64,000 nt of DNA, from the NCBI GenBank assembly GCA_022457155.1, contig JAJGOT010000194.1:782501-846500 (forward strand), in the 5' to 3' direction. Shown here in pieces: positions 12,501-27,500 of the stretch; the stretch's first letter is position 1, and each line of letters opens with the position of its first letter. A program made the position numbers and the translations under genes. Below the pieces are notes generated by a model. The model was not told where the DNA came from, made no database searches, and saw only the letters and a program-made list of their open reading frames with translations. Origin of the DNA: Cladopsammia gracilis (lineage: Eukaryota > Cnidaria > Anthozoa > Scleractinia > Dendrophylliidae).

Positions 12501-15500
12501 GCGCCAGTGGGATCTGCCGGAAAAGCGCGGGAAAATAGAATACTCGGGAGTGGAGTGGATTGCACTCCAAACTGCCAAGGTAAAGCCGTCTGTTACAGTA
12601 CCTCGTTTACAGCACAAGCTGAATTACTTATCAATTATATAAGTGCTTATAACTGGAAAGAAATTTCTTGAGTCCATGCAAGAGGCATTACCCTTATACC
12701 TGTTACTTTCGCGGGGTTTAGAATGCGCTAAAATTGCCCATAGTTGACCGGCTTAAGTTTCGCGAAATTTGATTAGAAGTGTACAAAAGCAAGAAAACTG
12801 CAAAGCCACCAGCTCCCCAAAATAGTTGTATTGTAACTGGCATGTCCAAAAAGTAACAAAACGCTGCAACTACTCATCATGCCTGACTGCTCATCGCTTT
12901 CAAGAGGTCCGTGGGTAGACGCAATCCATGGGTGCACGACCATCTTGGTTCACCCAAGACTGCAAAACAGTCGGTTTTGCCCTCCAAAGATCGACGTGGA
13001 CGCGCGAAGCGCCGATACTCGCGAGGAGGGGCGCAAAGCGCCGATCCTTGCGCGCGAGCCTCTCGTACTCGCTGGGGCGCCCGAGGAGCCGGCCGCCGCA
13101 GCTTTCGCTGCTTTTTTCGTTGGATTCGCGCAAAAATATGGACTGTTTGTTGTCCAAGCTCACCCAAAGTGCCAACAGTTTAGTATTGCCCTCAGACTGG
13201 CGGGTAGAATAGTGTAAGAAAAGTTAATTCACCGAGATGTTCTTTAGAAAATTTAGTTCAAACAAACCTGTGTTGTGTATTTGACTCCATAAATATCAGC
13301 GTAGAGTTTACTGTTACTTCTTACGAACAGCATGTGTCTGAGAAATAAATTTGAACACTTCAGTGTTGTTAAAAAACACGTGTGTTCCCTCTTCCTTTCC
13401 TCTCTCTCCTTGAGTCCTAAATAACCTTGCTAAGTGGAACGCGTTTGTTTCATTCGAAACTGAAAAAAAAAATCGAAACTGGGAGGCCAAACAGGAAGGG
13501 GGGTGGGGGGAGGGGGGGTGGGGCCTCCCATATATAAGCTATATAGGTATGTGCCGCGGTATAGGGTTTGGTATTGTCAACCTTGGTTACTAGGGTTCGT
13601 TTAAATTGTATCAGTTAAATTACAGTACCTTAACACCCAGCTAAACGAAAAAGATATGGTTATGATGGCGTATCAATGAACTTAGGCTCAGTCTAGTATT
13701 CTACACCTGATGCTAAACTTTTCATGTACATAAAAGAAATAAAAACGACCTGCTCGCACAATTCTGAGTTATCGTTTCTCCGTTAAATAGGGTAATAGGG
13801 TCAGGGTTTAAGAACCGTCGCGGCCATACCTATCTAAAATTCACGGGAATACCCCCCCCCCCCCCCCCCCCCACCCCCGAGGCAAAATTGGCATAATACC
13901 AAGGCACCGAAAAGAAAATGATCAAGAGAGTGTAAATGGTGTGATACATACTGGACAACGTATTTTACTGCAAACTAAGAGAAGAGACCACCTCGGCTCA
14001 GACAGAAAAACTAATCATATTGCTGGAATTAACAAGAAGTTGGAAATTTGAGCGTTATATCGGTCAGCGAATTTTTTAGTCTTAGGGTTGATTTCCACTG
14101 TCGCGTAATTTTCACGTGCGTAAATAAAAATAAGAGACGATGTATGAACAGCTTGCGCAAAAGTTTACGCAAGCTGTTCATACATCGTCTCTTATTTTTA
14201 TTTACGCACGTGAAAATTACGCGACAGTGGAAATCAACCCTAACAGACGTTTGTATAGCGTTATGCGTACAGCCTTACAAACATGTGCAATATCACTGCT
14301 TCTAGGCAAAATATAACGGTCAAATTTACGAAGGGTAGTAAATTTAAGTTTACAGTGTACCTTCAGATCGAAAATTTATTGAATTTTTTTTTGGCGTCAA
14401 AATAAAAATTACAGAATGAACTTTCATCCCAAAAAAAAAATATCGAAAAATAGTGAAAATTGACGGAGACATGACGGTACAATTTTTGTGGGCGAGTTTG
14501 TTTATGAGGCGATATGTTTTTTAAGCGCTGTTTTCTCAAAGTTGATTTTTCGCTTGTTGGGGACACTTTAAAGAGCTACAACTCAAAGGGAATTTGTTCG
14601 ATTTTCCTCAAATTTGGACAGAAGCTAGGCTAACATATAATCAAGAAAAACGTGTCGGCGAATTTCTTATTTCCGAAAACTTTTTCGTCAAGAGCCATTT
14701 CAGTGCGATCATTCCAATTTTTTTTCTCCCTTTTTCGAAAATATTCTGTAACTTTTCACTGCAATTGAATATGGGAAATCGCCGACACGTTTTTTTAGCG
14801 CTTCGTGTCCGCAAACTCGAGAACAAATCAAATTAGCAAAATACAATAATCGCTTTGAGTTATAGCGTTTTAAAGCTGATTCGGACGTTCGAATTTAGAC
14901 GTCGTAAAAAATTCGACAATTCATTTTATTACGAAATGGTTTCCATATTTAGATAGCCAGCTCTATAAGCTTTAATTTGATATCTGGGTTTAGGTATATT
15001 AAGTGTAATCTTAAGACGCTAGAGCTGTTATACTGGAGACACCCCCGAAGGTACACTGTAACCCTAAGGGACACTTTCCCGGCTGATATATCGTGTTTTC
15101 GTGATTATGGCGAGGAGCTTGATTTAAGCTTGTTTTATTATCTTGAAATAGGGAGAAAAAATCGCTGAAAGTGATGAAGGTAAAGAAATCTTAACTAAAC
15201 AGACACAATAACGGCTACAAAATTCAAAATTCTACCAGAACGGCAATTGCGATTTCTTGACCGCCTGTCGCGAAATCAAATTTGATGAACTGTAATCCAC
15301 TTCCATCCTTGTAATCCTGCACTTTATCTCCAAGGGAACTACTTCTTCTGTTTTGTTCTATAAAATCTTTTTATCTAATTAAGTTGTATATATGGTGACA
15401 TTTGGCGATTTAACATGGAAATAAGATAAGAGAAATTTTGATATTTCGGCGGGACAGTCCCACCTTCACCCAAAATGCTTTGCGCGCCGTGATCTCTTTC

Positions 15501-18500
15501 TGTGCTGAATTTCACGCTTGAATGCGTGCAACCAATCAGATCACGCGTATTAACAATGGAGCATTTCCAAACAAAAACAAACGACCGCAACGTCTTTTGG
15601 GTGAAGGTGGACCTTTAAGGGGTATATACTTCATTGTATCATTCTATCATATAGGGATCCTAAAAACTCATTTTAAAATGGTTAGCTTTTATTTACTGTT
15701 ATGGGTAGTGATATCCATAACAGTAAATAAAGCTAACCATTTTAAAATGAGTTTTTAGCCCTAAGTAAGTGCAAGAGAAACTGCAAGACGGTCACTATCA
15801 AAAAAAGTGATAAAGAATACACTTACAATTCATTCTTAGTGGTAAATTGCTGTGGTATGGGCGGTCTCTTCGGGCTCTGCCAGAAAAGTGCTACAAACAG
15901 AGATAACTGTGTGAATAAGAATGCATGGCTAAAACATAAAGACCAACACAATAACCTGAATCATAATAAACTTACATCCGTCTTTGACTCTAGTGTCCAA
16001 TGGAAATGCATGGAGTAGTTGTTTAGCCTGGAGGGGAATGGAAAGTAAAATATAACAAAACTCAATACTAACTGCGGTATGGCTAGTCATTAAAGCAGTG
16101 AATATTCAAAATATCCCTGGAATGTTGCTTGTCTTGTGACCACGGCAATCAGAGTCTAGTACCTACAGTTCTGTGACCGATGAAAGCTCTTAAGGCCGGC
16201 ACCACACACTAGGGGACATGTTGCGAAGACATGAAGCGGGGACATGTTGCAGCGAAAGTTTTCCTCGTGTGACATCCCCGTTTTTGCGAGAAAGTTCTGT
16301 TGCGGGGACCCAATTTTGTCCCCGCAACATGTTGCATGAAATTCAGCTGGTTTGAATTCGTGCGTCATGAAGCGGGGACAAAATGACCCCCATTTAAATG
16401 TCGCATCGTGTGCACTGTTCTTGCAAACTGTCCCCGCTACAAAATAGAAATGAACCAATAAAAACGCGCCATTGATTATCCCATGAGCATTCAGTAGCGG
16501 TCTTTCAAGATTTTTATACCTCAATCCGCTTTGTCTGCACCAGCTTGCGTACTGTCCCTGCAACATGCGCCTATGCTGTGCACACGAAGGGGCTTGTCCC
16601 CGCAACATGTCCCCTAGTGTGTGCCGGCCTTTATAGCACTCTGCCATTTCTAGCCGTAACAAGACCTCGAAAATTTTCGGACCTTTTTCGTTCGGACATT
16701 ACACTTCGGATTAAAAAACTTTGGGACGTTTCATTGTTATTAGCATGCCTTTCTTCCGCCAGGTTATCAACATTGTTAACAATCATTGGACTGTCCTGTC
16801 TTTTCTTTATTTTCCCACAATTTTGAGTAGCCATTGCATCAGCGTACTTTTCCGCCATGTGGTACACCCGCGCTCTTATCCCGTCATATTATCTACTATA
16901 AACAGTAATTAACAGTTTTATTCAGCTCTCACCTTATGGTTGTAGTATTTCTCAAAATCTAATCTGCTTCGTGCAACGCAGCTCGCCCAGTCTGCAGGCC
17001 GCCGTTTTGATACTTTCAAAACTCGGTAGACACCTTCAGGCTCGTTCCCAGATTGAAGTGTCTACAAAAGAAACCAAAAGAAAACATCAAAGGAAAGGAA
17101 GAATAAACGCATACATAATAAACGCTTAATGACTGGTCCCGAGGGAAACAGTGAATTTTGTTTCCCGAGACGAAGTCTAGGGAAACATCGAGATTTGAGG
17201 GAAACAAAATTCACTGTTTCCCGAGGGATCAGTCATTAAGTGATTTGTTATATAGCAAGGCAAAATAAAACACAACACAAGACAGTTTGAAAAACGCGCC
17301 GAGCACTCGATCCATCATAATCATGCCACCTTTTGTCACGGTCTGATCACGTGCGCTAGCGGGCAACAGTGCAATGTTACCCTCTGACGTCAAAATTGTT
17401 GCCCACTTTCGCAAATGTTGCCCGCTAAGCACAATTGGCGGGAAACAGTTTGTTTGTTAGATGTCATGTGACGATGAATCAACCAATCAACGAGCGCGTT
17501 GTATTGAGAAAAACTCCAGCTGTATAACAACACGCTTTACTGAGAACAGTAGATATTTTTCTTTTGACAGTCTTGCATGCAACTGCATATGAAAAAGAAA
17601 TACAGTGACAGGGGTGCCATTTTATAATGGCATATTTCCTCTATAAAGAATGAAGGTTTAAATATATATTTTTATTTATTTACTCCATTTATTGTTATTA
17701 CAAACGTTTTTTTAAGTTATCAAGATAGAAAAAAACAAAATGGAGAAGGGCAAGATATAGGTAAACTAATTATTGCCCTATAACTAAATTACAATTTTTT
17801 TTTAAGAAAAAGAACACACTACTAAGAAAGGAATAGAAACATTAGATTAATACAGTGATTAATAAAGTGCTCTCTTAAATTGTTGTTTAGTTTGCTTTTT
17901 GCGTATGGATATTGGGATATCATTCCAGTAATAGAATCCAATAACTGTTGGACAAAATTTTCTTATGTTTATTCTGAAGGAACTAGGATTTAGATGTTGT
18001 AAGGATGTACTTCGAGTGGCGTAATTATGTTGCTCAGGTATCTCGACTCTGCGTTAATTCAGATATCCCCACCCCTACCACGCCTCTCCTCAACTACCCC
18101 TCGAAAACAAACAAACAGACAAAAAATACTTCCTTACTTCCAAAAGTTGTTCTGGAGATCCATTCGTTGACCAAAATGTCATGAACAATCCAGGCTTTTG
18201 AGCAAAACAACTTTCAAACTGAAAGGCAAAAAAGCAAACAGTTGTTGTGGAAAGGGCGAAAACATAGAGGCCGCACTGTTGTTCCTTCACTTGAAATCCA
18301 AAGACAAGCTTGGTTCTAGAAAATCCCTACATACTGGGCCCTACTTGATTTCATTTGGAATAGGCAATAGTACCATACTATAACGGTCATCTTTATGTAG
18401 GATCCTAAAGGTGGTCAGACACGAGGGGTCATATCGCAGGGGCATGTCGCAGCGACATGTAGCAGCGAGAAAACATTGTGTAGTACACACTGAGGGACAT

Positions 18501-21500
18501 GTAGCAGGGACGTGCGGCGGGGACATGTAGCAGGGACAAAATCATAGCGCGTGCACACCACATAAAAATGTCGCGGGGACATGTCTCAGGGACATGTTGC
18601 AGCGACACGTCCCCTCGTGTGAACTGATACTTTCATAATTGTGCAACACCAATTTTGGGGACATTTTGTCCCCGCGACATGTCGCAAGGAGTTCAACTTG
18701 TTGAACTTCATGGGACACGTCGCGGGGACAAAATGTCCCAAAAATTGGTGTTGCACAATTGTGAAAGTATCAGTTTACACGAGGGACGTGTCGCTGCAAC
18801 ATGTCCCTGAGACATGTCCCCGCAACATTTTCATGTGTGTGCAAGCGCTATGATTTTGTCCCTGCTACATGTCTCTCAGTGTGTACTACACAATGTTTAC
18901 TCGCTGCCACACGTCGCTGCAACATGTCCCTGCTACATGACCCCTCGTGTCTGACCACCTTAAAGCTTTACCTTATCTCTGGCCCATTGTATTGTGTGCT
19001 CAATGACAGCGGGAAATGACTTTAGTGTACAGTGAGGTACGTCTTCCTCAGGAGGGTCTCTCTTGAAACGGGAAACAGAAATGATCACAAACAAGCAAAA
19101 CAAAATCGGGAACTCGGCAGTTAAAGAGAAAGTGTCCCGCCGAAACATGGAAATTTTGCCTCCAAATATAGAGCGTTTTCACTCACGTGACTGGCGGCCA
19201 TATTGGAGTGCTAAAACAATAGGAAATGTTTGAATAAGAATAGAGCTAAAGTCCCAGGATTCGTTTAGGACACAAATATGGCCGCCATTTCATTGCTTTG
19301 TGACATCAATAGGCCATTTGCACGATGACGTCATTTAACTACTACTACCAGAATTCATTTCGTTTTTCCTTTCTTATTTAAATTTTGTAATCCCAGTGCG
19401 GTTTAAATAACAATAGCCCTAATTTGCACTACAAAACAAAAAACTAAAGGATTCTGGTAGTAGAAGTCAAATGACGTCATCGTGCAAATGGCCTATATGG
19501 CCGCGAGACGTCACATGCAAACGCAATCTTAAAGTAATCTCTTGGTCGTACTCGTGAAAACGAAACATATCAGCCAAGTTACTTAGCCGCATCATTAATG
19601 TGACAAGCTGGCTTGATTGAAGAATAAGATTTCGAAACTCTTCAAATGCTTACATGACGATTTGTCGAAATATTAGGGAGCTTACGCAACCACGACGGCG
19701 ACAGCAGAGAGAACGACACAAAACAATAGGTTTAATGAGCGAAAACAATGCTTATGCACGTGCGTTTGCGTTTCAAATGATCAAATTATAGGTTTCGTGG
19801 AGAACGTGAACACACGACGGTTAATTTTTGCTTCTCTATTTGAACTTAAAGGCTGACCATACAAATTTAGTTCCTGGACAATCCAGTCATATTAGACAAA
19901 TTAAACAAATTGAAACAATTGCAAAGTAGTTTAAAATAGCGCGAATCCTTTTTTCAATGATAACACACCTGGCTTGCATAGGATTCTGTGAGATGAGGAA
20001 CTATCACCTGTTGGAAAAAAGTTTATTGACATGTTAGGAGGCAAAAATGTTAAAGAATCTGACCCACCCAGTTTGCATTGCGCGCCTAAGTTGGTTCATC
20101 CGCCATTTTCAGGACCCCCGAAAGTCCATACTGTATTGCAGATGAGAAATTCACTCGTGCAAGAGGTGGTATGCTTGCCAAAATATGGAATAAAGCCGTA
20201 TCATAACAATAAGTGAAGCGCGCAATGCAAACTGGGTGGGTCAGACTCTTTAAGGCCGACAGCTGTCACACTGCTGTCTAAGTACTGTACTGGTTGGTTT
20301 CACAAGAAATGCAATAACAAGTTGGATTAATAAAAATGAGATAGAAGAACGAAGAATCTTTTTATCCGATTTAAGGTGGCTCCATATAGTATTTTGGCGC
20401 GCGAGGCATACGCACGAAAATGGCGCGAGCGAGTTTATATAGCAACACAAAAACACAATACAACACAGTTTGAAAAATGCGCCGAACACTCGAGGTAAAC
20501 ATCAATCGCATCATAATCATGCCACCTTGTGTCACGGTATGATCACGTGCGCTAGCGGGCAACAGTGAAAATGTTGCCCGCTAACGCAAATGTTGCCCGC
20601 TCATGGGCGTTTGGCGGGAAACAGTTTGTTTGTTAGACGTCATGTGACCATGAATCAACCAATGAACGTACGCGTTGCATTGAGAAAAACTCCAGCAATA
20701 TAACAATAATAATTGTTATATTGCTAGAGTTTTCCGCACACAACGTGTACATTCATTGGCTCGTTCATGGTCACATGGCATCTAACAAAAAGACCTCCCC
20801 CCAAAGTCTAGGAGTTTGCAACATTGCGAAGACTGTGACGTCAGTTACGCAGTTGCACGTGAACAGAGCGTGGAGTTATAGTGGCATGATGATGTCAGCG
20901 CGTTTTTCAATTAAGTGACAACATACGTTTCCCCGGACTACTGGAGTACACATTTGAACCAGTGAAAATAAGGCCCCGTCCACACTAATGCGCATACTAA
21001 CGCATACTTTTTTATGCGTTTTTACCGATCGTCCACACTAAAACGATCAAAACGGAGAATAAAATCGATGAAAACGGAGGTTTTCGAAAACGCTTTTCAA
21101 AGTGGAGACTTTTATCGTTTCAGTGCGGACGGCAAAAACGGAGAAATTCAAGAACGCTTACGTCACAACTAGTAACGCATAGTATTGCTGACGCTATTGG
21201 AGCATGCGTATTGAACAGAAAAACGTCCGTGCAGAGCCTGGTGATGAAAACGCATCTTTGGATCATCGTTTTTCAGCTCCTAGTGTGGACGCAAATCTTT
21301 TTATCCGTTTTCGGGGAACCAATACCGGAGGTTTTCAAAAACGCATTAGTGTGGACGGGGCCTAAGGCACTTCCCCCCGCTATGTTCGGCTCATACGCGG
21401 GGGAGTACCATGGGGTTTAAATAACTGATGTATGACCATGTTTAATTTAAATTTATTGACAAACAAATGCATTCACGTGGGCACGTGCAGAAATGTTGTT

Positions 21501-24500
21501 CCCCTAATTAAAGTTTTTAACGCACGTGCAAAATGTTGTTGTGCTAATTAAACTATATTAGCGCACATGCCAAAAGCATGCCATAATATTGTACTGCAAA
21601 ACATGTACATGGGTAGAATATTCTTACCTGAACATGCCCCTTGGGTCCCATAGTTCCTGACTCCAAAAGGGCCCGCTGGTTACTCACACACCGACTACAG
21701 GTCAAAATAAACAATGAACCGTGTTACGAAAAGAGACGCCAATTCTGGGTGTTTCTTGGTGTTGCGGAAGCCATTGTTGGTTAGCTTTTGTGTTGTGGTG
21801 TGGGTATTGTTCAGTGTCTTTTGAATCTTTTGTTTTACGTCATTTGGTGATCACACTATCCGCAACACCAAGAAACTACCCCAATTCTGAACTGGTTCTA
21901 AAGTCCTAAAGGTACTGTTACACGAGACAATGTTTTCCTGCAACCTTTAACTCTGACGGCAGCTGTTGCGAGACAAGTTGCGGATGAAATTGCGCGACGT
22001 GTAACACCCCTCTTCGCATCTGGAACAGTTTTCTTCTTTTCGCAGCGTTGCGATATAAGTTGCGTGCATGTAGACTTATAGCATAGATGTATCGTATATT
22101 ATACTGGCTATTGACTTACTCCCACCAGCTTCAAAATTGAAAACTATGTGCGTGTTCTTTGAAACTTCTTTAAGGCCAACCTTCACCCAAAATGCTGTCC
22201 GCGCCCTGATCACTTTCTGTGCTGATTAAATATTCTCTATCGCCTTTACAATGGAGGACAAAACTCACGTTTGTCTTCGCGTGTTACGCAAAGACAACAA
22301 GAGTCGCTTCGATACATATTCCGTTAAGGACGTTCCGTATTTTGATAATATGCAGCTATTGAATGTGAATTTCTCACCATAATCCATTTCGGTCTGGTCG
22401 CGTAGGGATGAGACCGATTAATGACAACGTTTAATCAAAAGACTGTATAAAGGTGATTAAACCTTACCTATCCATGTACCGCCGAGCCTCTACATTGTCC
22501 AGAGCATTTACTACAAGGTCCTGAGACTCAAAAAACTGATCCGTGTACAGAGTTTCTTCTGTTTCTGGGCAGACTAAAGTGATTTCAAACAAATACAATC
22601 ATACCTCGCCTTTACACATATCCTAACACATGTGAGAATATTAATTTTGTCTTCACTGTAAAGAGTGCAGATATCAATATATTGATATTAGATACCATGT
22701 CTAAGAAGTTAAAAGTTGTTGTCCTATAATCGAACCTTCTTCGGATCTTCCTCGGAAATCTTCGAACATGTTGAAAAATGATCGGAAAGGTTCGTACAAC
22801 CTGCAGACAGTATTCGGAGAATTTTCGAAAATCTTCGGAAATCTTCCGAAAATTGCTTACAACTTTGTAATCAGTGTCGTTTATAAAATACATGGCTGTT
22901 TGGACACTTCTGACTTACACAACCGTGAACACTGTATGAATTTTGTCTTCAAAGGCATTTTTCGCGTTCGAAGAACGCAATCCTAATTTCGTGTTGGAGA
23001 CAAATTTGAGATTTTTTAGTAGACGGTCTTCCAAATGGCCGCCCCTATTGGTTTTTTTCAGGGGCTCATTTCCGCCGGAAATTCCTTCGAACGCGTCTCC
23101 ATGATCTGTGATTACTGCTAGTCTATATATAAACGCAGCATATTAAAAGGTGTTTCCCGGTTAAAATGTGCCGCATCCGTAACCACTTGCTATAAAGCGT
23201 TTGCACGTGACGTCACGGAGGCCATATTGGTGTCCCAAAACAATGAAACAGCGGCCATATTGGTGTCCTAAACGAATCCTATGGGACTTATACCCCGTTC
23301 ACACTAACGCTTAAACATGTTTAAATGTTGTTTAGTTTAAAACAGGTTTAGAAAAATACCCCCAAACGTGCCGTAATATTTGGAGTGAAATCTTTACTAA
23401 AAGAAACTTTATTGACTTTTATTACCATTCCAGGTAGTACGAGGCATATACATTTAAAAACGTTCAAGATAGAGGCTAAAAACGTGGTTAAACTAAACAA
23501 CATTTAAACATGTTTAACCGTTGGTGTGAATGGAGTATAAAGCTCCATTCTTATTCAAATATTTCTATTGTTTTAGCATCCAATATGGCCGCCGGTCACG
23601 TGAGTGAAAACACCCTATTTGCTTCCCGCCCACCATAGTTCACTGTAATTTTAAGCCTCCACTCTGCTCTCTTTCAAAGCTTCGCCTCACCTTTGTGCTG
23701 ATGCGGGTCCACATGAACATCTGCAAGAAAAACAAGAACAATGACACAGTCAAGCACTGAATGAAAACTTGCCACAACAAAGATGTTGTACTAATTCACT
23801 TTTTGTTTGCGCTTTCTTTTTCTATCACAACTTAAATTAATTTAAGTGCAAATAACTGCCATTGATCACCAGTTAGTATTTTTGACAAACCTGGGTTTAT
23901 TGATGTAACTGATGAAGCTGCAGTCACTGATTTTGGTTTCTGCAATAAGGTAAAACGTTCATTATCACTGTGCAAATGCGAGCTCTTTACAGAGTATACA
24001 CAGCCACAGTCGGAGCACATTTCAAGAACTGTCATTAATAAGGAGTGCAACTTTAAGGTGAATTTTGGTTTTGCGTATGGACGGCACTTCAGCTGACTTT
24101 ATGTGAGTAAGTTGACGGCTTTAGTCCGCAGAAAAAGTTGACTGTTGTCCAAGAATAAAGTCGTTAAGAGGTTGGTTGATGTATTGCTATAGGTAGTGAA
24201 AAAAGAGCACATGGGGTGTGATACGTGAAGACGGTCAGTTTTTTATCCCCTTCCCCCGGATCTGAAATTTAGATCTAAGATTCCGATGTATATCTATTAC
24301 TAAATTCCTGTCAAACCATTTACAGTGAGCTCTGTCTAAGTGTTCAGGACCTGCTCTACCTCTCCGCCTTAGAGAGGCGTCCACCTTTTTATAGAGAGTT
24401 TAATGACAAACGAACAAGTGAAATTCGGCCAGAACCAGCAAACCACGGATGTCCGCCTCAGAGAGGTGTCCGCCTTATAGAGAGTTTAGTTACAGTCAAA

Positions 24501-27500
24501 CAAGTGAAACTCAACAAGAACCAGCCAACTACTAATGTCCGCCTTAGAGAGGTGTTCGCCTTTTAGAGAGTTTAGTTACAGTCAAACAAGTGCAATTCGG
24601 CCAGAACCAGCAAACCACTGATGTCCGCCTTAGAGAGGTGTCAGCCTTATAGAGAGTTTAGTTACAGTCAAACAAGTGCAATTTGGCCAGAACCAGCAAA
24701 CCCTGATGTCTGCCTGAGAGACTCAGACGTGTCTACCTTACAGGAGTCTCCATCTTAAGACTTAAGATCTTAAGATTTGTAATGGAATACTTCTTCTTAC
24801 CTGGATGTGGTGAGGCCGAAATAAGAACTGCCGATTTAAATTCGATTTTTCTATTAGGTCATTGTCTGTTATCGTCATCTGTAAGGTGAGAGATAAAAAG
24901 ACTGCCTTTAAAACAACCGCATAACGGAATTTCAAACAAATTAAACAGCCAAATCAGTGCAGTTGATGAATTAAACATAAAAATAATTATTAATAATAAA
25001 ACACAGAAAATACCATGCCATTCGGGCTTCCTGCGATTCCTAAAAGAGCAAAGTTCTTTAAAAGTTCACAACCTATAGCACCGCATCCGACCTGCAAAAC
25101 ACAACAACACAAAGAAACCACTGTTAGGGCAGTTTTCAACTGAGTGCCATAAAACCAAGACCAAAGTAATTACTCCAGTCAATCACAGCAGACAAACTAA
25201 TGAACCAATCAAAAGCTGAAGCAAGTACAGGTCGCCGGCACCAAGCGCTGGTTTGGGTTTTACTTCTGATTGCGGGTTAAGAAAATGCAAAATGCAAAAT
25301 GCAAAATGCAAAATGCAAACAACAACAACAACAACAAACAAAACTTTGTTTTGCAAAACTTTGCAAAAACCAAAGCAATCACGAAATTACCTTTGACACT
25401 CAACTAAACAATTAGGTTTTATTGTGCAACAAGCAAGAATTGCTTCTCACCATGAATAACCTTAGATTTGACAGTTTACTATGCAGCTCTTCTCCAATAC
25501 ATATGCGTAAGGAGTCGTACCGATCTTGCCTAGGAAAAAATAACAAACAGTTACTTGTTAAGAAAACAGAAATAACTCCGTTAATGCTGTGCCTGAGAAA
25601 TATTTATTCAATGTTTATTAAACAATCTTAGCCGTAAAATATGGCATGAATCCTGCCTCAGTAATCCTCCCCCCCCCCCCCCCCCCCCCGCCCCAGTGCT
25701 CAGATTTCCTGTGCCCCAGTACTACTGTATGAGATAATGACAGACTGCCCCACTATTGGACCCTCTATGACTGACCTCAAAAAGCACACAGCAAAGAAGA
25801 GGGACCATGAACAGCCTATTCTAATGCAAAATGTATTCTGGGATACAATGTACCATCAGGGATATCAATCGCAAGGCAACACAAATGAATCTTCAATCTA
25901 ACCTGGGTAAAAATAATTTTCTGTCTAATTTCTCTTGCCCTTTGAGTACTTCAGTAGCATCAATATAAAGCTGTTGAGAAATATTAGACAAACTATTGAG
26001 TTCTGAAGGCCATTAAACAAGAACAACTTACAGTCAATAGGAGTTGAAAACAGTTCAGTCTCTTTTAAAACGGTTAAGAAAGGGCGCACAGGAGTGAAAT
26101 TTGACCATACTAATTTTATCATGTGTACTGATCTTGTTAGAGCAAAAATATGGAGACCAAACAAAGCGTCAAGCGATCATATTAAATATGCATCTACTAC
26201 CCCTAGACCCTGGTCTGGTAAAATATTATCCTCAAGCCGAAAGCCGCACACAGCAATGAATGTTTATTCTCGGAACTTTGTGTCTCGTTTAATAAGCTTC
26301 ACTTTTCAAAATTGTGCTAGGATCGTTTCACTCCAGGCAACCATTGTCAGCTTCAGATTTGAGGCCTGATATCAGATTTGAGGCCTGATATCTGGCCTAT
26401 ATCCATGTATCTGGAATTACGGTAAAATGTGACTCCCCTGTGCCCTGTGCGGTCAACAGTCAAACAAGTCAGAATTTCTCATTAATTCTAACAAATATAG
26501 TGGTAAGCATAATACTCATTGAGGGAAAAAAAGTAATATTCCTGATTGCTGAACAAGATACAGAAACTGAATATAAGTGCCGTCTGATGGGACAAATGGC
26601 AAATAAAAATGTCTTGGAATGCGTACAGGTTTTTAGACATCACACCAATCACTGGAACGGTCCCATCCTAAGCCATGTTCTTGTTCTTAGCTGTTAATGG
26701 GACTGAAGCTTTACACATACCCACTGCTTTAGAGGATTGTACTTTCCAGTTAAAGCTTTAATCACTTCTTGACCTACAACTCCACCAAGAGAAGCTGCCA
26801 GAGGAGCAAAACAGCCTTGTGATGTGAAAGCTAATTGGGACATCAATTTCTCATCTAGATGCTCTGCCTAGAACAAAGAAAAATAACACAAAATATTTCT
26901 TTATCAGTTCTTGTCTAGCACTTGTGACTTCAAAGACCATGACTAAAATATTTTATTAGTGATCAGTAGAGGTACTTTTCTTTTAGTGGAAGGGGTACTC
27001 ATAGAGAGATATGAGGTATGAGTTGGGGTGGGGGGGAGGTGGCACAGAACCGGGTTATGTTCTGGCCACGTGGCTCACTGGTGGCTTGTGTGAGACTCTA
27101 CCTACCTTTACCATTTTGGTCAATGGGGTAGCCTGTTCTGGGTGTTATTCACGCCATTCACAAACTCATAATGATTCTTTTCCTTGTATATTTTTTATGC
27201 CTTTCCTTTGCAGTTTGCTCCTCACTAACCAACTGCACAGTGCCCAGAACAGCCTATACATTAACATTAAGGCACTAAAATACAGTTCATTTGGAACTCC
27301 CCCTTGCTATTAAAGTAGATTACCCCCTGGGAAATGAAATGGTTCAGGATGTGAGGGGGAGAGGGGGAGGTTCTTACTACTTACCTTTGTAATGGCTTTT
27401 TCATTAAGAGATTTTGCAATTTCACACAATTTCATGGCATCTTCACTGTTTCTGAAATGAAAGAATAAAATCAAACATTATTGGGTAACCCACTCTGATC

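Noticed and set aside
12877..13217. Five overlapping open frames as a protein gene
   Set aside because: Simultaneous openness in several frames reflects GC-rich composition; no splice sites or domains.
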